Assembly: GCF_042453785.1 (NCBI RefSeq)
Contig: NC_091676.1
Coordinates: forward strand, 1,619,501-1,683,500
Length of the DNA: 64,000 nt
Direction: 5' to 3'
From: Malus domestica
Taxonomy: Eukaryota > Streptophyta > Magnoliopsida > Rosales > Rosaceae
This document shows positions 22,584 to 33,398 of the stretch, piece after piece. The notes below the pieces were generated by a model that saw only the letters and a program-made list of their open reading frames with translations, made no database searches and was not told the DNA's origin. How positions within the stretch are numbered: position 1 is the first letter of the stretch; each line of letters begins with the position of its first letter. The position numbers were made by a program, and so were the translations under genes.

Positions 22584-24157
22584 TTAAAGATGATGGCGAT
22601 TTACTGCAGGACGCAAGTACTCTTGTCTATTGTAATCTGTTGAGATTCGTATTTCTTGCTGATCGTCTTCATCTTGTGTGGACAAGGAGTTTGCGTTACT
22701 GCTACGCGATGAAGTCGAGCCAGTAAACATACTGTCATCAATCACTTCCCTTCCCTTCCATATGATCTTAATATTGCAGCTGGTGTCGGGCGCATTTCGT
22801 AGAATCTGACTGGCTATTCCACTTCCTTTCTTGGACCTCAGTTTCCTCAGACTTGATTCGGTGGTTCCAACTACTAGGTTTCTTATGTTTTGAGTAGGAA
22901 TAAGGTCTAGGAGTGCCTTGGCAACTGTATCACTCTCAACGAGCATAATTTCAGTCTTAACCTGTTCCGTTAACGTCATATTCATCGACATACAGAGGTT
23001 AATCAGTACTAATAAACTTGTAATTAAATAGCTATAGAGGGCCTGTATTTTGGAAATCTGGTAATACCTTGGCAGATGAGCAGGCATCAACGTATCTGTC
23101 AAGGAGCTTCCACCTCCTGTCTCTTTCTAGGGCCATGCAATTGTTCACCATCTTTGGACTCACTGTATTTTTGGAAGCATTCCTACTGCATATCAGAAAA
23201 ACCAAGACAGAAATATCTCTTACTAATCATCGATTAAATGATAAAATTAATTAAATGCAGTCATAACCCTATGGTTAATTAGTCGCCTTTACAGCTAGAA
23301 AATCTGTGTAATCTGAAATTTGTGTTGAACTCCTGTAGTGTAAGACTTTGATGGATTCAACTCGAATCAATAACTTGTGCAATACACACACGCAAGATTA
23401 TGTCAGCCCTTGTATCACTCTCAACTTCGAAATTTAGTAATCAACTAAATTATAAAAAGAATAAAATATATATGTGATAATATAGATCAAATGTATGAAT
23501 CATGACATCTGAGTCATCTGACTATACAGCACGCATGTTCATTGTATTAGGCTCTTACAATTTGGGATTGCTTTAGGAAAGGTTAAAACCGCTATATGAC
23601 AACCAAAAGAAGTTTTAACTGTGATTAATAGAAAACGTAAAAGTGTTTCAAGGTCTTAGCTAGAAGCCTAGAAGCGCTTTCTGAAAATTGAGGACTTGAA
23701 CATTTACTAAAAATAATTGACGTGTTTTTAATTAAAAAACACTTTTAGCAAACACGCTAATGAACTTACAAACAAGCCTTCCTCATCAGACCTCGCTCCA
23801 ACTGACCGCCGGGCGGCGACATGCACACGCAAACACACAGAGACATGGTTCATGCCTTCATGGATAGAGAGATGCCCGTGAATTAATGCAATTGACGATG
23901 ATGAGAAGCTGAATTAGATAACTGAACTTACAAGGAGAAGGAACAAATCGCATCGGTGGGAAGACATGGACGATGACTATTAATGGTGATTGATCATGAT
24001 CATGAGTCACTGCGGCGCGACTCAGTGTCCAGAGAAGCGCATCCATGCTAGACTCGCTCTTCTGGCCCCCAACTGCTACATAGTATTGATAAGGACCTAC
24101 CTCTTCCTCTCCCTTAGAATTATTCTTAAAGTTAAAATTAAAATCAATGGAAAACAA
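22584..24157 (-). CDS. USP-domain (adenine nucleotide alpha-hydrolase-like) protein, with apparent 1-nt frameshift in exon 2
   Basis: Three exons on the minus strand: 24157-23932, 23185-23068 and 22961-22584. Exon 1 carries the nucleotide-binding beginning (YYVAVGG...LIVIVHVFPP). Exon 2 encodes the stretch up to ERDRRWKLLDRYVDACSSAK. Exon 3 carries VKTEIMLVESDTVAKALLDL and LVVGTTESSLRKLRSKKGSG, then a Ser-rich tail. The family is the plant universal-stress-protein-like domain also found at the N-terminus of U-box kinases; here there is no kinase or U-box, as in the stand-alone members. Exon 1 enters exon 2 in the frame giving PLGMLPK, but the rest of exon 2 is in another frame. The shift lies at the five-A run at about 23170-23174 and leads to a stop two codons later. 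This is a disabled allele or a sequence error. Confidence 0.7.
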
Positions 24158-24812
24158 GCTTTCATCATCATCGTCCTCCTCATCTTAAGCAGCTTCTAAT
24201 TCTTCTTCGATGGAAGTCAAGGCCAAAGGCAAAGGCAAGGGCAAGGGCATCCTCGTCTCTTCCTTTGCCATCGTCGTGCTTATAATAAAAGCACCGTTAA
24301 ACTGCTGGCGACCGACGTCGTATGCACCAGCAACCAAGCCCAATTGTTCCAACTCCGATATAATTGGATCTTTTGAAAGAGGCAGCAGAAAAAACTAGAA
24401 AGTGAAGCAGCCTGGCTAGCCAGCTCGAAAAAAACTTTGATTTGTATCCTTAATTTTAAATTTCAATATATACCTTAATTTTTAATTTAATTTATAGTTT
24501 TTTTTTTTTTTTTTACATACGTATGTCAATTACATGTCACTTAATACTACACTATAGTGGTATTCTTTTCACTTAATATGACTCGGCCCATTAAAAAGTT
24601 TAGCCCACTCCATCACCCTTAGTGCAGCAAATAAGCTTCTTCTTCTTAAAAAAAAAAGCTAATTGTATATTTATTTTATGTTTTAAATTACTATGTGAAG
24701 AATAATAATAGAGTTTAAATAATCTTTTTTGTTCAATAATATTACTCTCTTATTGATTTTAAGTAATTCCTAAATTTTAAAATATTATTTACTCTTATTT
24801 GAATTTGTTTAA
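24158..24812. other. Upstream region of the USP gene, no other gene
   Basis: The leader is followed by an imperfect 'aaaggcaaaggcaagggc' repeat at about 24220-24250 and AT-rich DNA. The plus-strand ORF at 24210-24398 is this low-complexity tract and is not supported as a gene. Confidence 0.4.
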
Positions 24813-24966
24813 GGGAATTTTAACGAAAAGCTTTTGGTACTGTTCATTTTAACGAAAAACCACATTTTAACGCTAAAATGTCAATCCTATTACTATTCAT
24901 CTTACCCTTTATTTTGTTATTTTCGTTAAAACTCAAAGTTTTCAAGTTATTTTCATTAGTTTTCCT
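24813..24966. mobile_element. MULE-type MITE (GGAAA...TTTCC family), copy 2
   Basis: Flanked by the 9-bp direct repeat TTTGTTTAA (24804-24812 and 24967-24975). The internal sequence closely follows the copy at 9140-9292 (tactattcatcttaccctttattttg, then ttaaaactcaaagttttcaa). Non-coding. Confidence 0.75.
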
Positions 24967-25110
24967 TTTGTTTAAATGTATAATTTATAGCATGTAGAAA
25001 GAGTTATCTTAAATAATGACAAGAATTTCGATCAAAATATTAAACAAATATGATTTCAATTCAACGATTAAGTTGAGCATGTACTGGAACTAAAATCACC
25101 ATTAATTCTA

Positions 25111-25240
25111 AGGAAAACTAATGAAAATGGCTTGAAAACTTTGAGTTTTAATGATAAGGACAAAATAAAAGGTAAAGTGAATAGTACTACGTTTAACTTT
25201 TTATTGTAAACATGTGATTTTTCATTAAAATGAATTTAAA
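25111..25240. mobile_element. MULE-type MITE, copy 3, reverse orientation, right end decayed
   Basis: It starts GGAAAACTAATGAAAATGGC, the reverse complement of the right end of the 24813-24966 copy, and continues through 'gacaaaataaaaggtaaagtg'. The far end is hard to place, and no duplication could be read. Confidence 0.6.
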
Positions 25241-25467
25241 CTTTTCATGCCGTTTTGTCTTTTGCGTGTACGCAGGCATCTAGGAATTTACCGTGTACTT
25301 TGTTGTGGTGAGGTTTCTCACTTCATTTCTGTCTTTTTATTTGCTTTGAAAGAGATTCTTTCCTTAAAATATACAAAAGAAAAGGACTGAAATAGAATAG
25401 AAAACGGATCCAAATGGTACCTCTAAGTATATTCATATGAAATTATGAATTATAACGTACTTAGCAC

Positions 25468-25470
<3 letters not shown>

Positions 25471-25516
<46 letters not shown>
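25471..25516. repeat. (TA)n microsatellite
   Basis: Uninterrupted TA dinucleotides of about 45 bp. Likely length-polymorphic. Confidence 0.9.
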
Positions 25517-25520
<4 letters not shown>

Positions 25521-25630
25521 AGAGAAAACGAGAGTTCGAAACTATTATAATAAATTTGGAGAGGAAGAAGTTTCGAACTGGAAAGTAAGCCAACACTTCT
25601 ATCTATTAGGATATTGGACCACATATGTAG

Positions 25631-27818
25631 TGACACACCCCGATCCTAGAATCAAGGCGTGCTGGCCGTCACGTGAGCGTGACGTAACCAAAAGTGCGAC
25701 GCGGAAGCAATAGATAAGAACATACGAATAATAAAAAAAAACCAGATACTAGCAGAATAACCAAGTAACGTGCTAGAATAAGTTTAAGTGTGCAACACAC
25801 ATATTCAGAGCCTAAGAACTAGATGCAGTCAAGTAGGACCATAACTAGATTACAACACCCGTAGGTGAGTCCTACATTTATGTAGTCTGTCAGTACGCCG
25901 TGAGGATCCTCGTGGGCCACCAACGCTGCTAACTAGAACCTGGAGGGGTGCAAAACAAAATTGAGTGGGTCAGTAAAACCAAAGTTTTCCAAAACATTTC
26001 ATTTAAAACATTTCTAACCCCTCACTGTAAAACTTGTATACTTTCCCAGAAAATAACATAATAGTATATAAATCCTCATATATCTCAAATCATCAATCTA
26101 TCACAAATCCAGAAATATGCCATGTCATAAATGTCAATAACGAAACATGGATGCATCAAAATAACAGGTGACATAATGAATCAACCGGAGACCCTGCAGT
26201 TGGTCCTGTACGGTTAATTCCATAGCTCAATATCCAACCCAGCCGGAGTCACCACGGTGACCTGTACGGCACTACTCTGCACATAAATCGGAACTACCTA
26301 AAGTAATCTGTACGATAAGAAAGGTGTAAGAATACGCTCTAGTGCTTCTCTCATCAATCATCTGCATGCATAATCTAAGGTCACCTACTAGTCGGAACAA
26401 CCTCTAGTGGTCTGTACGACTAGCATGTCGGAACCCTCTCATGGTCTGTACGACATGCACCTACTTGGATCCAAGGTGAGCGTGCGGTGCGGTGAATAAT
26501 ATAAGCACTAACACCAGGGGTGTAGGTTATGAGCTCTCAACAATTCACATCATCAATGATTCACATGAATAACATAAACTCACCTGATACTCACCTGTGC
26601 GTCCACAGCACCAGTTCACATATATATATGCATCAATATCAATTCATACAATTCACAATATGCATGCATGGCATTTGAAAACATATTTTCATATAAATTC
26701 AATTTATAGGAAAATCAATAGTATATAGGTATATACGGAAAACAAAACTGCCCACTCATTGGTAAGTCGATGGGTCGTAACCCCCGTGACGTCCCTGGAT
26801 GCGCTCGTCCTCGGGATAGGTGTCACCTATATGCGAAACAACTATAAAAACGTTAATTTACGCACATAACCGACAATTCGTAATAACTTCTCATACGGTG
26901 CTCAAATTGGGTATATGAATATACCACATCGACCTACTCGACGTCACGGACGTCGAGAAATTTTTAGAAAAATTTTCTGAGGCTGCACGCGCCCCCACGC
27001 GCCTGGACAGGCACGGGTCCACGCGCCCCCCACGCGCGTCTCCTACCTCGGCTCGCCGGATTGGTTTTTCCGGTGGCCGGAAAACTGGAGATTTTTCAAT
27101 CTCCTTGTTCTCCGTCATTTCTCAACCATTTTCTTCGTATTTTATATCAAAATGAAGCCCTAAGCATGTAGTTTCACGTTACACTACTTTAAGGCTCTAA
27201 AAACTACAAAATCTCATCGGAGAAATTCCAAGAAAACCGGCCAATTTCGAACCCAATGATCCCGACGTCCAAAACCTTCAAACGAAACACTCCGAGCTTC
27301 CTTGGGACCTCACTAAGCTCACTATAAGCTTAGAATTCCCTGAAAATCAACATATCACGATTGCATGAACAGTGATCTCAAAATGGGTTTCGGGTTTCAC
27401 GTGATATCGAGGGTTCTAAGTTCTAAAAATTGCACCAATGAACTCACAAGGTTGCAAGGATTCACAAACTTACCTTTTTGACGTCGATCCGTGAAAGTTG
27501 GAGGGTTTTGGTGCCTCGTCCGTACGAGTCGAGAGGGAGAGAGGAAGAACTGAGAAGGGGAGAGAGATAGAGGGCACGGGGAAAGGGACAGGGTGTCCCG
27601 TGTGTGTGTGTGGTCCCTCAAAACAATTCCACCCTTATTTTCCTAACCACATAAATTACAAACCAATTTTAATCCAACTTAAAATATTTTCCAAAAGCTT
27701 GAAATATATGAATTTAGTCCAAATAATATGTCACACACACACATACCTTAATACCCGTCAAGGGTAATTCCGTCATTTCGCATCCCCGATATATAGAATC
27801 CCGGGACGGGCTGTGACA
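25631..27818. mobile_element. 2.2-kb element with TG...CA ends and 5-bp TSD, probable solo LTR of a Ty3/gypsy retrotransposon
   Basis: It begins TGACACACCCCGATCC and ends GGGACGGGCTGTGACA, with TGTAG on both sides (25626-25630 and 27819-27823). TG/CA ends with a 5-bp duplication are the retrotransposon integration signature. There is no second copy, primer-binding site or coding frame, so a solo LTR left by recombination between two LTRs is the simplest reading. The GC content changes sharply inside (about 26950-27080 is very GC-rich). Around 26170-26460 there are five loosely spaced units ending in 'ctgtacgrc'. Orientation is not certain because the ends are nearly palindromic to each other. 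Confidence 0.65.
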
Positions 27819-27823
27819 TGTAG

Positions 27824-28302
27824 TACAAATTGGAATCTATAAATATATTCATTATAACACGGTATAACTAATTCACATGATGCTCTTATTTTGAGAACTT
27901 GTGAGAGTGAAATGCATATTAGCCACAAGATTATATTAGGTTAGATCGAAAGGATTATAATACTAAAAATAATATTGGTATAAATTAAAAAAAAGGATAC
28001 AAATTATAAACAGAAATATATGAAGAAAAAAAACTAAAAATATATATTTAAAAAAGATTAATAAGTTTTTTATTTTTAAAATTGCCATATAATGACTTGT
28101 AAATAATCTAACATTCCAATCATGACATGGGGAAAAGTCAAGAAACTTTTATCAAAAATGAAAACAGAATAAAGTTTTAATTAATGAGAAAGAAAAATGA
28201 GAAATAAGAACCTAGTTTATCTTATGAAAATGGTAATAAGAGAAACATTTTTGGTATAGTAAGAGAGTAAATTATTAAACTAGTATTAATACACTTATGG
28301 AT
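27824..28302. other. Intergenic, AT-rich, nothing recognised
   Basis: No open frame, repeat border or RNA gene could be supported. Confidence 0.4.
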
Positions 28303-28311
28303 GAAACAAAG

Positions 28312-28510
28312 GGATTTGGATCCTCTCCTGAGCTCAACTTGCTAAGTCTCTTAAGCAAATCACACGGATTGTTGGATTTTGATCCAATGACTACAAATAG
28401 GGGACATCTCTAAAAGTTATAATAATTATAGTCGTTGGATCAAAATCTAACAGCCTGTGTGATTTGCTCATGAGGCTCAGTAGGTTGAGCTCAGGAAAGG
28501 ATCCAAATTC
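28312..28510. mobile_element. MULE-type MITE with about 85-bp TIRs and perfect 9-bp TSD
   Basis: The two arms are near-identical inverted repeats (GGATTTGGATCCTCTCCTGA at the left, GAATTTGGATCCTTTCCTGA as reverse complement of the right). They are flanked by GAAACAAAG (28303-28311 and 28511-28519). The whole element can fold into one hairpin, a possible small-RNA source. Confidence 0.85.
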
Positions 28511-28609
28511 GAAACAAAGACAGGTTGGGGTAAGTAAATGGGTGGGACAGTCAATCAACTGACATTCTCAGTTACTTAGTTTTATATTGAAATATGAGGG
28601 TAAAAATTG

Positions 28610-28807
28610 GAAAGGGATCCTCTCCGGATCCCTTCCTTCTAATTTACCAAGTCTGGAAATTCGGGTCATTAAAATTTGATCAAACAACTAAAGTTATTAT
28701 AATTTTTAAAGTGGACATTTGTTTGTAGCCGTTGGATTAAATTTCAATGGTTCGGATCTCCGAACTTGATAGATTAGGAGGAAGGGGTCCAGAGAGGATC
28801 CCTTTCT
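28610..28807. mobile_element. Second MULE-type MITE, related in end sequence, 9-10 bp TSD
   Basis: The inverted arms start GAAAGGGATCCTCTCCGGA and end in the matching 'aggatccctttct'. The flanks are GTAAAAATTG (28600-28609 and 28808-28817). It lies only about 100 bp from the previous MITE. The ORF at 28747-29019 starts inside it and is not a gene. Confidence 0.8.
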
Positions 28808-28971
28808 GTAAAAATTGCTTTTTGATTAAGATCAGACAACTATTAAGGATTGACTTGTTGTGCGCAATATATAATTTAAGAATTTGGTGTTACAATCATC
28901 TTAAACAAATCTTGCTTTATGTCCCCCACTTACGCTTTTATTCAATCTGGAAAACCACGGTACAATATGCA

Positions 28972-29934
28972 ATTTCTCGTTTGTCAGCTCGGACTGTACT
29001 GATTATTTCAGTCGGATAGGATAAATAGTCGTCGGATAATACTGACTAAATTAGTTGGACGTTTGGTAATTGAATCGGATTAATTTCTACATCGGATAAT
29101 ACGTCAGATTATAATAAATTTTTAAAAGTATTTCACAGAATAATTGTTGTTAAAATGAAAAAAATGAGAAAAACAAAGAAAAACAGAGAAAAAATGAATT
29201 AAACACCATTACAGAAAAAATTAAAAAAATAAAAATAAAAAAGGGATTAAACATCACCATCTTCCCCACGGAGGAATATGTTCTTTGAAACCCAGGCAAC
29301 CACTACTCCAACAACAAAAAAAAAAAAAAACCAGCCATTACACCAACAGAAAAAAAAAACCCAGCCAGCTTTCGATCTCGTTGCCACCTTCAATTTCTTT
29401 CAAATTCAGAAACCAATTAAAACCTCCAAATTTGCAGAAGCAACCTCCAACAGAATCGATGGTCACTCGTGCACCCAGCAAACTGCAATTTTGTGCTTTA
29501 CAGGGAAATTGGTGCCGCTGCTCTCTCTCACAGCTTCTAATCCATTGAAACTAAAAACCCATATGAGATTTCTCCCATTCTGGTTTGATCTGCCACTATA
29601 GGTGTATGAACAAGAATGGCGTGAAGTGGTTTCGATTCGGCACCTCTGGTTTTGTGTTTGTATCTACTTGATGTTGATTGGTAGTGAGGAGGGAGAAAGA
29701 GAGAGAGCAGTAATTCCTTGATTGAGGAGTTTGTGATGCGCAAGAGCGAGCGGTAGCATGAACCCGACTAATTATACAAACGATTTGGGGAGGATAAGGA
29801 GCCGTGTGTAGGGTGTATTAAATAAGCAGAGGCGGACTAATTATCCGGTGGCTATTTAATCCAAACGGACACCAAACACCGTACTCCGTAGTATTAGTAC
29901 TATCCGATGCCTTATACGGTGTGCCAAACAGACC
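28972..29934. mobile_element. Harbinger-like non-autonomous element, diverged copy of the one at 40918-42119
   Basis: The left part has 'gctcggactgtactga', 'tatttcagtcggataggataa' and 'actgactaaattagt', almost the same as the 40.9-kb element. The right end 'ccaaacagacc' is followed by TTA (29935-29937). The left border has decayed, so its TTA is not readable. It carries overlapping low-complexity ORFs (29278-29601) that are not supported as genes. Confidence 0.6.
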
Positions 29935-30068
29935 TTAGGGTCTATGAATAGATTTCCTGTCTGTAGTGTTCCGTTTTTCCTTTCCTCATTATATGATCAC
30001 CATCGTATTTCAGGCTCATTAGTTCTTGATGTATTTTAGTCTTAAGAACCTTAAACATCTAATTAAAA

Positions 30069-30113
30069 CATATCATCATTTTTTAAGGCATGCTTTTCTT
30101 TCTTCTGGTTCTG

Positions 30114-30164
<51 letters not shown>

Positions 30165-30349
30165 ATATACACATATATATATATACATATATTTTGCTTT
30201 TCTTTCCTCTGGTTCATATCATCATTTTTTAAGGCATGCTTTTCTTTCTTCTGGTTCTGATATTTTTTGGTTCTGATACACACACACACACACACACATA
30301 TAATATACACATATATATATACATATATTTTGCTTTTCTTTCCTCTGGT
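30069..30349. repeat. About 140-bp tandem duplication carrying a (CA)n microsatellite
   Basis: Unit 1 (30069-30213) and unit 2 (30214-30349) share 'catcattttttaaggcatgc', the run of CA, then 'tataatatacacatatata' and 'ttgcttttctttcctctgg'. The CA run is about 46 bp in unit 1 and about 20 bp in unit 2, so it changed length after or during duplication. Confidence 0.8.
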
Positions 30350-30740
30350 TCTGATACATATACATATATTTTGTTGGTTTAGTTATCATTGGTACGAATT
30401 TCTTAAACTGGACTTTTGGTTGGAAATTTATATTTGATCATCAATGGATATTGGACATTCAAGTCATAATTTCACATACAATACAATAGTACTAGTTGTA
30501 GTGAAAGCGTACCATTAAAACATAGAAGAAGCAAGAAATTAAAAGGAAACGCTAAAGCTTCCCACTATCACCCTGGCCAGCTTTTATATACGTACCATAC
30601 TATATGACTATTTTTCTTCTTATGCACACCTCCTCTTGATTTTGGTCTTCGCTGTATATATATATATATTTTTTTTTGTGATTACTAAAAGAGTGTGCCA
30701 AAAATAAAAAATAATGTGCATAAATCGTTTTCAAATTAAT

Positions 30741-31357
30741 TTATTTATTATTGAGAAGGTGGGCATCAATATTGTTCGTCAGAAGGACCAAAAAGTCCAT
30801 GTACTTATGAGGAACCGGAACACCCTCCGTCAGCTTCTCATACTCGACGGTCCATTTCACGGATGAGCTGCTGCATCCCCCACTAACCTTTGGTGTGACT
30901 TGAACCGTAGCCTTGAAACTCTTGTAGTATTTCGCCAACTCTCCTCCTACTGTTCGGAAAGTCACTGATTTGTTTTTCTCATCTATGGCTTCAACTGTCT
31001 CTCTTGAAACCTCAGAAACATTGTCTATCATGCAGGTATATAATTAATTAAGAAAATATCAAATCATTGGGTCCAGGTTAGGTTATATAGTCGATCGAGT
31101 CTAGTATATGTATAAAATATTTTAAGTTGGCATGCATAAATTTTTTTCCATGAATTGTTATTGTTACCTGCAGCAAAGTAAGTCCATTGCTTGACTGAGC
31201 CCACAGAGCCCCAATCACCTTGGATGACCTGAAGGTCCTTTATGACGTTAGGGCACATCTTGGGCAACAGGTACCCTTTGCTACGAAAGATTTCGTAGAA
31301 CTTGTCGGCACTGGCTTTAATCTCAGCCTGGACCTCCATCTTTGCTATTTGAGCCAT
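30741..31357 (-). CDS. MLP-like protein (major latex protein / Bet v 1 superfamily), copy 1
   Basis: Two exons on the minus strand, 31357-31168 and 31024-30741, total 158 codons (157 aa), the normal MLP size. The intron uses donor GTAACA and acceptor ATGATAG at phase 1, the position conserved in the family. The first exon has the family start (IAKMEVQAEIKASADKFYEI) and the loop GDWGSVGSVKQW, equivalent to the glycine-rich loop of Bet v 1. The second has ETVEAIDEKNKSVTF and the C-terminal helix. These cytosolic proteins bind small hydrophobic ligands in an internal cavity, and roles in stress and defence are reported for some. A TATA motif lies about 85 bp upstream of the ATG. The gene is intact and is the first member of a same-strand cluster. 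Confidence 0.9.
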
Positions 31358-31437
31358 AGCGTTCGATCTTTTTGCCTTTGTAATTTGTATGAAATTAGCT
31401 AGCTAGAGTCTGGTGAAAAAATGACTCCCCCTTGTTC

Positions 31438-31445
31438 TTTATATA
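31438..31445 (-). promoter_or_regulatory. TATA box of MLP copy 1
   Basis: On the minus strand TATATAAA lies about 85 bp upstream of the start at 31357, a plausible TATA-to-ATG spacing for a short leader. Confidence 0.6.
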
Positions 31446-32631
31446 GAAGAAATAAAATAGCTAGATAAAGTATAATATGCCTTCACTTCGAGCCAATTGC
31501 AATTGCGGATCGGAATTGGGGTGGTTTTTCTGACAAATTTAATTTAGGTTTGGAGTTCTGTTTGGTCCCTCGCTAGCTAGGGCAACTGGGCAAGTAGATT
31601 TCTGTTTTAGCACTGTCTTGTTAATTTGATGCTCATGGCCACTATGTTATGGTGGATCAGATGCGGATTCTATTCCATCTTTTTCATAAAGAGATTATAT
31701 ACTTTCCTAAATTATACTGTTCTTTTCCTTTTTGTTGTTCCTGTGTTTCCATCAAAAAAGGAAAATACCGATAAGACACTTATTAGTACTATAGTTAAGT
31801 AATATTTCTCTTAAGTATCAATTTATTATTTTTATCCCTTAGTGTAAAATGTGTAAATATATCGTTGTATCAACAAAACAAAAAAATTTATTTGAAAAGG
31901 GCAAAAGCCGAAAGCATTTTGCCTTTGTTTTTTCTCCCACTAGCCTTTAATGCCGAAAATTTGAGTTTGTTTCTAATTTTATATAAATCAAACTCTTACA
32001 GTGAGCTGTAGACTTTGTGTTCTTTGAGAGTGGATCCAATTCTTGAGAGTTTAATATATGAAACTCATGAGTTAGAAAATTACAACAAAAATTCTCCACC
32101 ACATCTGTCATTTTTCATGAATGAACGGTTGAGATGATATTTAGTTAAATATCAACCGTTCGCTTTTGACCTTTCATGAGCATTAGATCAAAGTTTGTAT
32201 ACAATAGGTGACCACTCATTTGGGAGTGAAAAAAGGGAATAACCCACCATAAAGTAGGAAAAATAAAAAATAGGTGAGTCCTTACAGCAGTAAACAGATA
32301 GAACTCAAGATAAACTCTGAAACTCACACAGTTGTAGTAATGGTATTCTAGGAATCAAACTGAAGATGTTTCTTATATAAGAAATTAAACAGATACAAAT
32401 ACAAATGTTGTTGCATACCAAATACATATTTGCACACGCTCTGTTAATGTACAAGATAATGATTAAGACGAAATCATCCCTTATACATGGAAGACACCCA
32501 ACTGACTCAAGCTTTGTGTCTTTTTTTTTTTATGTACGTATAAATACAACGTTACTCAAATCCCACAATTAAAAAAAAAAAAAAGGCCTTAGTTATAATT
32601 CGAACCATTTATTACTAATAATAGCTGTGTC
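31446..32631. other. Spacer between MLP copies 1 and 2
   Basis: Non-coding. It holds a small palindrome around 'aacggttga...tcaaccgtt' at about 32124-32162 and a poly-T run near 32520. The segment 31990-32330 may be a decayed MITE, but ends and duplications could not be fixed. Confidence 0.4.
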
Positions 32632-33398
32632 TCATTCAGTGAGAAGATGAGCTTCAAGGTCTTTGGTGACCTTCACTGCAAAGTCCTGATATGATTCTGG
32701 ATCTGGGATTTCCTCCTTCACCTTCTCATAGTCAATTATCCATTTCACCAAACTGCCCCCTCCAGTAGTCTTTTCTGTTACTTTTAGTGTCACCCTAAAG
32801 CTCTTATAATGCTTCAAGATTTCTCCATCCAGAACGTTGAACTTCACTGTTTTGTTTTCCTCATCTATCGCTTCAACCGTCTCCTTTACACTTAACGAAC
32901 TCCCATCTGTACATATCCATCGTCACTTTCACATTATAAAAGAGTAATTATATATGAGCAATAATTTCTTCACACTTAGATCCAGTTTTCTTTTTGCATA
33001 CCCTTGTTAATTTTTCTTCTTCATATTCTTTTAATATATTTAACCTAAAGATCATAAATAAACATAGATGCGGACAAAAAGTTGTATGCATAAATCACTT
33101 CCTGATTATATATATGTGCACATAAATAAATTATAAATAAGGGAATCACCCTAGCTAATTAATAGTTAGGGCTTCAACTAAGTCAGTTCTATTGCCTCCG
33201 GTGTGACTTACCCAACGTATAATCCCAATGCTTGACAGAACCCGCAGTCTCCCAATCACCTTCGTGCAGCTCAACCCCTTGTATTTTGTCAGAGCAGATG
33301 TTAGGAAGCAGGTGCATTTGGCCCGAGAAAATTTTGTAGAACTTATCAGCAGCTGTACTTATCTCTACCTCCGTCTCAAGCTTACCAACTAAAGCCAT
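32632..33398 (-). CDS. MLP-like protein, copy 2
   Basis: Two exons on the minus strand, 33398-33212 and 32906-32632, total 154 codons (153 aa). Donor GTAAGT and acceptor TGTACAG split the family's conserved glycine/aspartate codon at phase 1, as in copies 1 and 3. Exon 1 has LETEVEISTAADKFYKIF and the loop GDWETAGSVKHW. Exon 2 starts DGSSLSVKETVEAIDEENK and ends in the helix DFAVKVTKDLEAHLL. No break is seen. A TATA-like sequence (TATTTAAG, about 33530) lies roughly 130 bp upstream. Expected role as for the family: a cytosolic ligand-binding Bet v 1 fold. Confidence 0.9.

Noticed and set aside
24210-24398. Lys/Gly-rich ORF (KAKGKGKGKG)
   Set aside because: It arises from an 'aaaggcaaaggcaagggc' low-complexity tract in the upstream region of the USP gene, with no further support.
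29278-29601. Plus-strand ORFs of 87-107 aa
   Set aside because: They start in an A-rich region within a transposon copy and have no domain.
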